A DNA stretch of 10,691 nt. Origin: Bacteroidales bacterium (GTDB taxonomy: Bacteria > Bacteroidota > Bacteroidia > Bacteroidales > JAOZMU01). This document shows, in pieces, positions 6,910-10,691 of this stretch. Location: NCBI GenBank assembly GCA_029934165.1, contig JAOZMU010000069.1:1-10691 (forward strand). The letters are read 5' to 3'. The translations under genes and the position numbers were made by a program. The notes beneath the pieces were generated by a model. It saw nothing but the letters and a program-made list of their open reading frames with translations, was not told where the DNA came from and did no database searches. The first letter of the stretch is position 1. Every line of letters starts with the position of its first letter.

Positions 6910-9900
6910 ATGAAGAATTTATATTTAATTTTAATTTTGTTATTTGCAACAACCAGTTTTGCTCAAAACTGGATTTCTACTGGGGCAAACAATAAAACAA
7001 AATCAGAAGTATCGTTGATTTCTTCGAGTAGCACTCAAAGCACAATCAACTACAAGATTAACGCCTACAAACTTATCCCTGTTACAACACAAAATGGCTC
7101 GGCTTTCACTGTCGAAATTCCAGATGCTGCTCCAGAATTAACAGCAGGTTTACCAAACACTCCTTCAATTTCTCGTTCGTTAATCATCTCGGACGATGCA
7201 AATATGGACGTAGTAATAACAAAATCGAAGTATATTGAACTTCTGAACATTGAGATTGCTCCATCAAAAGGAAACATTACTCGCGACATCGACCCATCGA
7301 CAGTGCCATATACTTATGGAAAAGTGTATAGCGAAAATAAATTCTTTCCAGAAAACACTGTTACACTTCAAAACCCTTACATCGCAAGAGATTATCGTGG
7401 TCAGGTTGTAACTTTGAATCCTGTACAGTACAATCCGATAACAAAAACACTTCGCATTTATACTGATATAACTATCGAAGTGAAAGAAAACGGAAAAAAC
7501 AGTATAAATGCTTTTAACCGCACAAATGTAATGACTGATGTTGAAGCAGAATTTAATAAAATTTATAGTCGTCATTTCTTAAATTATAATCAAGCAAAAT
7601 ATACTGCACTCGAAGAAGAAGGAAGAATGTTGATTCTTTGTCATGCTGACTATATGGAGGCAATGGCAGACTTTGTTGCTTGGAAAACACGTATCGGAAT
7701 GTCTGTCGAACTTGTTGACGTTTCGACGGCTGGTTCTTCTGCATCGGCGATAAAAACCTATGTTGCAGATGCTTATAATACAGACCAAATTACTTATTTG
7801 CTTCTTGTTGGCGATGCACAACATATTCCAACAAACTCTGGTAGCGGATTAGGCGGACCATCGGATAATGCTTATGGATACATAACTGGAAACGACCATT
7901 ATCAAGAGATTTTTGTAGGGCGTTTTTCTGCGGAATCTGTTGCAGATGTTGAAACACAAGTTATTCGCACATTGGATTATGAACAAGCAAACTTTACTGC
8001 CACGGATTGGTTGAACAAATCTATGGGTATCGCATCCAGCGAAGGACCTGGCGACGATGGCGAAAAAGACTACGAACATTACAGAAATATGGATACCGAT
8101 TTAGTAGGCTTTACTTATTCTGACCCTTCTTACGAACTTTTCCAAGGGAGTCAAGGCGGAAATGATTTATCTGGCGACCCAAGCCCAAGCGATGTTGCTG
8201 GAATTTTAAATGGTGATGGTGCTGGAATTTTGCTCTATACAGGACACGGTAGCGCATCATCTTTTGTTACTTCTGGTTTCTCCAATGGCGATGTCGATAA
8301 TCTTACAAACGCGGGACAACTTCCATTTATTATTTCTGTTGCTTGTGTAAACGGCGAATTTGTCGGACAAACTTGCTTTGCAGAAAAATGGATGCGTGCA
8401 ACTGACGGCAGCGGAAACGCAACAGGCGCAGTGGCAACAATCATGGCAACAATAAACCAAAGCTGGACACCACCAATGCAAGGTCAAGACGAAATGGTGG
8501 ACATTATGACAGAAAGTTATACCGATAATATTAAACGGACGTTTGGCGGAGTAACAATAAACGGGTGTTTCCTAATGAACGATGAATCTGGTTCAGGCGG
8601 ATATGATATGACAGATACTTGGACTATTTTTGGCGACCCATCGCTTATGCTACGAACAGACAACCCATCAGGAATGACAGTTTCGCATATTCCTACCATG
8701 TTTTTAGGTTCAAATTCTTTTGATGTTTCTTGTGATTTTGAAGATGCATTAGTTGCCCTTACTCGCGATGGAGAAATCATTGCAACAGCAAGAGTTACTG
8801 GCGGAGTTGCTTCTTTAGAGTTTGATGCAATCGTTACACCTGGCGACATTTCAGTCGCAGTTACTGGATTTAATAAAGTTCCTTATTTAACAATAATTCC
8901 TGCCGTACCAGCAGATACTCCATATATTACTATTACAGAATATTTTGTTAATGAAACAGATGGAAACGGAAATTCGGCGATTGATTTTGGCGAAACAGTT
9001 GCGTTTGACATTACTTTTGATAATATCTCTGAAGACCACCCGGCTACTGGCGCAACAGCAACAATAGCAACCGAAGATGAGTTTGTAACAATAACACAAA
9101 ACTCTTGTACTATTGGTGATATTATTTATGGTACTCCAGTTTCGCTAACAGAAGCTTTTGTTGTTGAATTGGCAAATAATATTCCTAACAACCACCGCGC
9201 TATTTTCACTGTTACAATAGATGCAACTGAAGGCTCAGATTCATATTCTTGGGAATCGTCTGTAAATTTTGTTGGTAACGCACCTTCTTTGACGTGTAGT
9301 TTTGTAGAAACAGATGTAAATAACGAATTTTTATTTGCATCGACACCAACAAACGAAGTTGAAGCCGAGAGCTTATTCGAATATCAAATAGCAGTAGCAG
9401 GAACAAACGGAGATAACAACGGATTACTTGACCCAGGTGAAACTGTAGAACTAATTGTTATTGTAGCAAACGAAGGTAACGCAACATCACCATCGGCAAT
9501 ATGCACAATGAGTACGGAAAATACCGATGTTACTATCGAAGCACCAACGGCTGGAATAGAGCCAATTGACGCTGCTGCATCGCAAAACATTTCTTATGTG
9601 ATAACTATTGACCCTAATGCAGCAATCGGAAGCGTAGTAGAATTTGTATTTGAAATTAACTACGGAGAATATGTTCTGGAAGAAACTATTAAACTACCTG
9701 TCGGTCTTAGTATTGAAGATTTTGAATCGGGAGATTTCTCTTCTTATGCTTGGACTCAAGGCGGAGATGCAGATTGGTCAGTTATTGATTCTGAGTCGCA
9801 CCAAGGTTCTTATAGCGCAAAATCTGATTCTATTTTCGACAACCAAACATCAGAGCTTTCAATAGAAGTTGATGTTACAACTGATGACCAAGTAACATTC

Positions 9901-10620
9901 TGGTACAAAGTTAGTTCTGAGGAAAGTTACGACGAACTGCATTTTTATATCGACGGAACAGATGTTTCTGGCAGTGGTTATAGCGGCGACATCGACTGGA
10001 CTGAAGTATCATTTCCTGTTTCGGCTGGCACACACACTCTGAAATGGTCTTACGAAAAAGATGGTAGCGTAGATGATGGTCAAGACTGTGCTTGGATAGA
10101 TGACATTATTCTTCCGGCTGGCGCAGCAAAAAAATCGAATAGTACGAAAACTCTTGAAATTTCTGTTACCGACAAACCAGATTGGCTAACATTTACTGAC
10201 AACGGAGACGGTACAGCACTTCTAAGCGGAACACCGACACGTGCAGAAATCGGAAATCATGATATAGCTCTTTCGGCAACAAACGGAACTTCGTCGACAA
10301 CGCAAGAATTTTCGATTGATGTTACAGGAACAGTTCTTTCGGTTGACCAAATTGAAAACGGACAATTCAACGCTTCGATTTATCCAAATCCTGTTGCTAC
10401 AAATGCAACGATTAGCTTAACAGTTATGGAAACTGGTAAGGTTTCAATTGCAGTTTACGACATTGCAGGTAAACAAGTTGCAACAATTGCAAACAAAAAC
10501 TTTGCTGCCGGAAACTACGAAATAACACTTAACAACGTTGATTTGAAAGCTGGAACTTACATTCTAAAAGCAGTTTCAAACAACAGCGTTTCAAACCAAA
10601 AATTTGTTGTAAACAAATAG
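6910..10620 (+). CDS. Arg-gingipain-like C25 cysteine protease with T9SS sorting domain
   Basis: Predicted secreted or surface cysteine endopeptidase (1236 aa), probably cleaving after Arg. Modules: signal peptide about 1-18 (TTSFA/Q); C25 propeptide to K230; catalytic domain about 231-585; gingipain Ig-like domain about 586-667; two beta-sandwich modules (about 668-795 and 800-930) with loops TDGNGNSAID and GDNNGLLDPGE; MAM/cleaved-adhesin-like domain 933-1069; Ig-like module about 1085-1140; T9SS C-terminal domain about 1153-1236 (IYPNPV, VYDIAGKQV, GTYILKAV). Catalytic H446 (TGHGS) and C479 (VACVNGE) are 33 residues apart, as H211 and C244 are in RgpB. E378 (ASSEG) and D387 (GEKD) align with RgpB E152 and the Arg-binding D163. 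GNDHYQEIFVGRFS, TINQSW, RGQDEM-like and NIKRTFGGV blocks are very close to RgpB. The mature start probably lies at Y231 (YTALEEEGRM, compare RgpB YTPVEEKENGRM), but the preceding residue is Lys rather than Arg. A terminator lies upstream, so it needs its own promoter within 6815-6909; I see only a 5-bp hairpin there (6835-6849) and no exact TAnnTTTG. Confidence 0.94.
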   Translation: MKNLYLILILLFATTSFAQNWISTGANNKTKSEVSLISSSSTQSTINYKINAYKLIPVTTQNGSAFTVEIPDAAPELTAGLPNTPSISRSLIISDDANMDVVITKSKYIELLNIEIAPSKGNITRDIDPSTVPYTYGKVYSENKFFPENTVTLQNPYIARDYRGQVVTLNPVQYNPITKTLRIYTDITIEVKENGKNSINAFNRTNVMTDVEAEFNKIYSRHFLNYNQAKYTALEEEGRMLILCHADYMEAMADFVAWKTRIGMSVELVDVSTAGSSASAIKTYVADAYNTDQITYLLLVGDAQHIPTNSGSGLGGPSDNAYGYITGNDHYQEIFVGRFSAESVADVETQVIRTLDYEQANFTATDWLNKSMGIASSEGPGDDGEKDYEHYRNMDTDLVGFTYSDPSYELFQGSQGGNDLSGDPSPSDVAGILNGDGAGILLYTGHGSASSFVTSGFSNGDVDNLTNAGQLPFIISVACVNGEFVGQTCFAEKWMRATDGSGNATGAVATIMATINQSWTPPMQGQDEMVDIMTESYTDNIKRTFGGVTINGCFLMNDESGSGGYDMTDTWTIFGDPSLMLRTDNPSGMTVSHIPTMFLGSNSFDVSCDFEDALVALTRDGEIIATARVTGGVASLEFDAIVTPGDISVAVTGFNKVPYLTIIPAVPADTPYITITEYFVNETDGNGNSAIDFGETVAFDITFDNISEDHPATGATATIATEDEFVTITQNSCTIGDIIYGTPVSLTEAFVVELANNIPNNHRAIFTVTIDATEGSDSYSWESSVNFVGNAPSLTCSFVETDVNNEFLFASTPTNEVEAESLFEYQIAVAGTNGDNNGLLDPGETVELIVIVANEGNATSPSAICTMSTENTDVTIEAPTAGIEPIDAAASQNISYVITIDPNAAIGSVVEFVFEINYGEYVLEETIKLPVGLSIEDFESGDFSSYAWTQGGDADWSVIDSESHQGSYSAKSDSIFDNQTSELSIEVDVTTDDQVTFWYKVSSEESYDELHFYIDGTDVSGSGYSGDIDWTEVSFPVSAGTHTLKWSYEKDGSVDDGQDCAWIDDIILPAGAAKKSNSTKTLEISVTDKPDWLTFTDNGDGTALLSGTPTRAEIGNHDIALSATNGTSSTTQEFSIDVTGTVLSVDQIENGQFNASIYPNPVATNATISLTVMETGKVSIAVYDIAGKQVATIANKNFAAGNYEITLNNVDLKAGTYILKAVSNNSVSNQKFVVNK
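9706..10116 (+). repeat. MAM-like module shared with the first protease gene, copy 2
   Basis: Residues 933-1069 of the Rgp-like protein match 5869-6273 of the Kgp-like gene. The difference in length comes from short indels in two loops (the FYIDG-to-DWTE loop and the EKD-to-DCAW loop). The flanking modules and the sorting domain are also related, but more loosely. Confidence 0.85.
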
Positions 10621-10634
10621 CAATCTAATCTTTA

Positions 10635-10691
10635 TTAGTAATGGAAAATTAATAATAAATAATTAATAATTTTGCTTACGCCTGATTTAGT
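10635..10691 (-). repeat. Dispersed repeat, right copy (57 bp, runs to the window edge)
   Basis: The reverse complement matches 2053-2102 exactly except for seven extra bases (TTATTAT) in the AT-rich middle, which look like slippage. It begins 15 bases after the Rgp-like stop codon and reaches the last base of the window, so its true outer end cannot be seen. Orientation is opposite to the left copy. Confidence 0.85.

Noticed and set aside
3016..10620. The two proteases as a single operon
   Set aside because: A good intrinsic terminator at 6779-6814 separates them, although partial read-through is possible.
10625..10638. Terminator after the Rgp-like gene
   Set aside because: CTAAT and ATTAG form only a weak 5-bp stem without a T tract.
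2053..10691. Composite transposon
   Set aside because: There is no transposase or integrase between the inverted copies, and the right end is cut off by the window, so no target duplication can be shown.

Overview
The window looks like a chromosomal segment from a member of the Bacteroidota, most likely order Bacteroidales. It is AT-rich, has A-rich translation starts without Shine-Dalgarno sequences, and carries matches to the Bacteroidetes -7 promoter box TAnnTTTG. FabI is of the Bacteroides type. Two giant secreted proteases end in the C-terminal sorting domain of the type IX secretion system (T9SS), which is essentially confined to this phylum.

Layout. Bases 1-171 hold no gene but contain a strong hairpin just after the tadA stop. 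tadA (tRNA adenosine deaminase, minus strand, 172-609) and fabI (enoyl-ACP reductase, plus strand, 806-1645) are divergent housekeeping genes separated by an AT-rich spacer with inverted and direct repeats. Bases 1646-2207 are gene-free and hold a long inverted repeat, a 14-bp minisatellite and one copy of a 50-bp dispersed repeat. A small two-helix membrane protein of unknown function lies on the minus strand (2208-2693). It is divergent from two large plus-strand genes that fill the rest of the window: a lysine-gingipain (Kgp)-like C25 protease (3016-6768) and an arginine-gingipain (Rgp)-like C25 protease (6910-10620). A clear intrinsic terminator separates these two, so they are neighbours but probably separate transcription units. 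The second copy of the dispersed repeat, inverted, begins 15 bp after the second protease and reaches the window end.

How the genes fit together. Both proteases should be exported by Sec, cross the outer membrane through T9SS, and act on the surface or outside the cell. Their catalytic domains belong to different gingipain branches. Each keeps the His/Cys pair at the spacing found in P. gingivalis (33 residues) and the aspartate expected at the bottom of the S1 pocket (Lys-type in the first, Arg-type in the second). Their long C-terminal halves, by contrast, are built from the same ordered modules and are near-identical in places at DNA level. This resembles the shared adhesin regions of P. 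gingivalis Kgp and RgpA, but with different modules and both genes at one locus. The Rgp-like protein has Lys rather than Arg just before its predicted mature start, which suggests that the Kgp-like neighbour may activate it.

I found no transposase, phage gene, CRISPR array, tRNA or rRNA. The proteases are members of a known family. The less ordinary points are their pairing, the shared tails, the Lys processing site and the inverted dispersed repeats at the two edges of the block.
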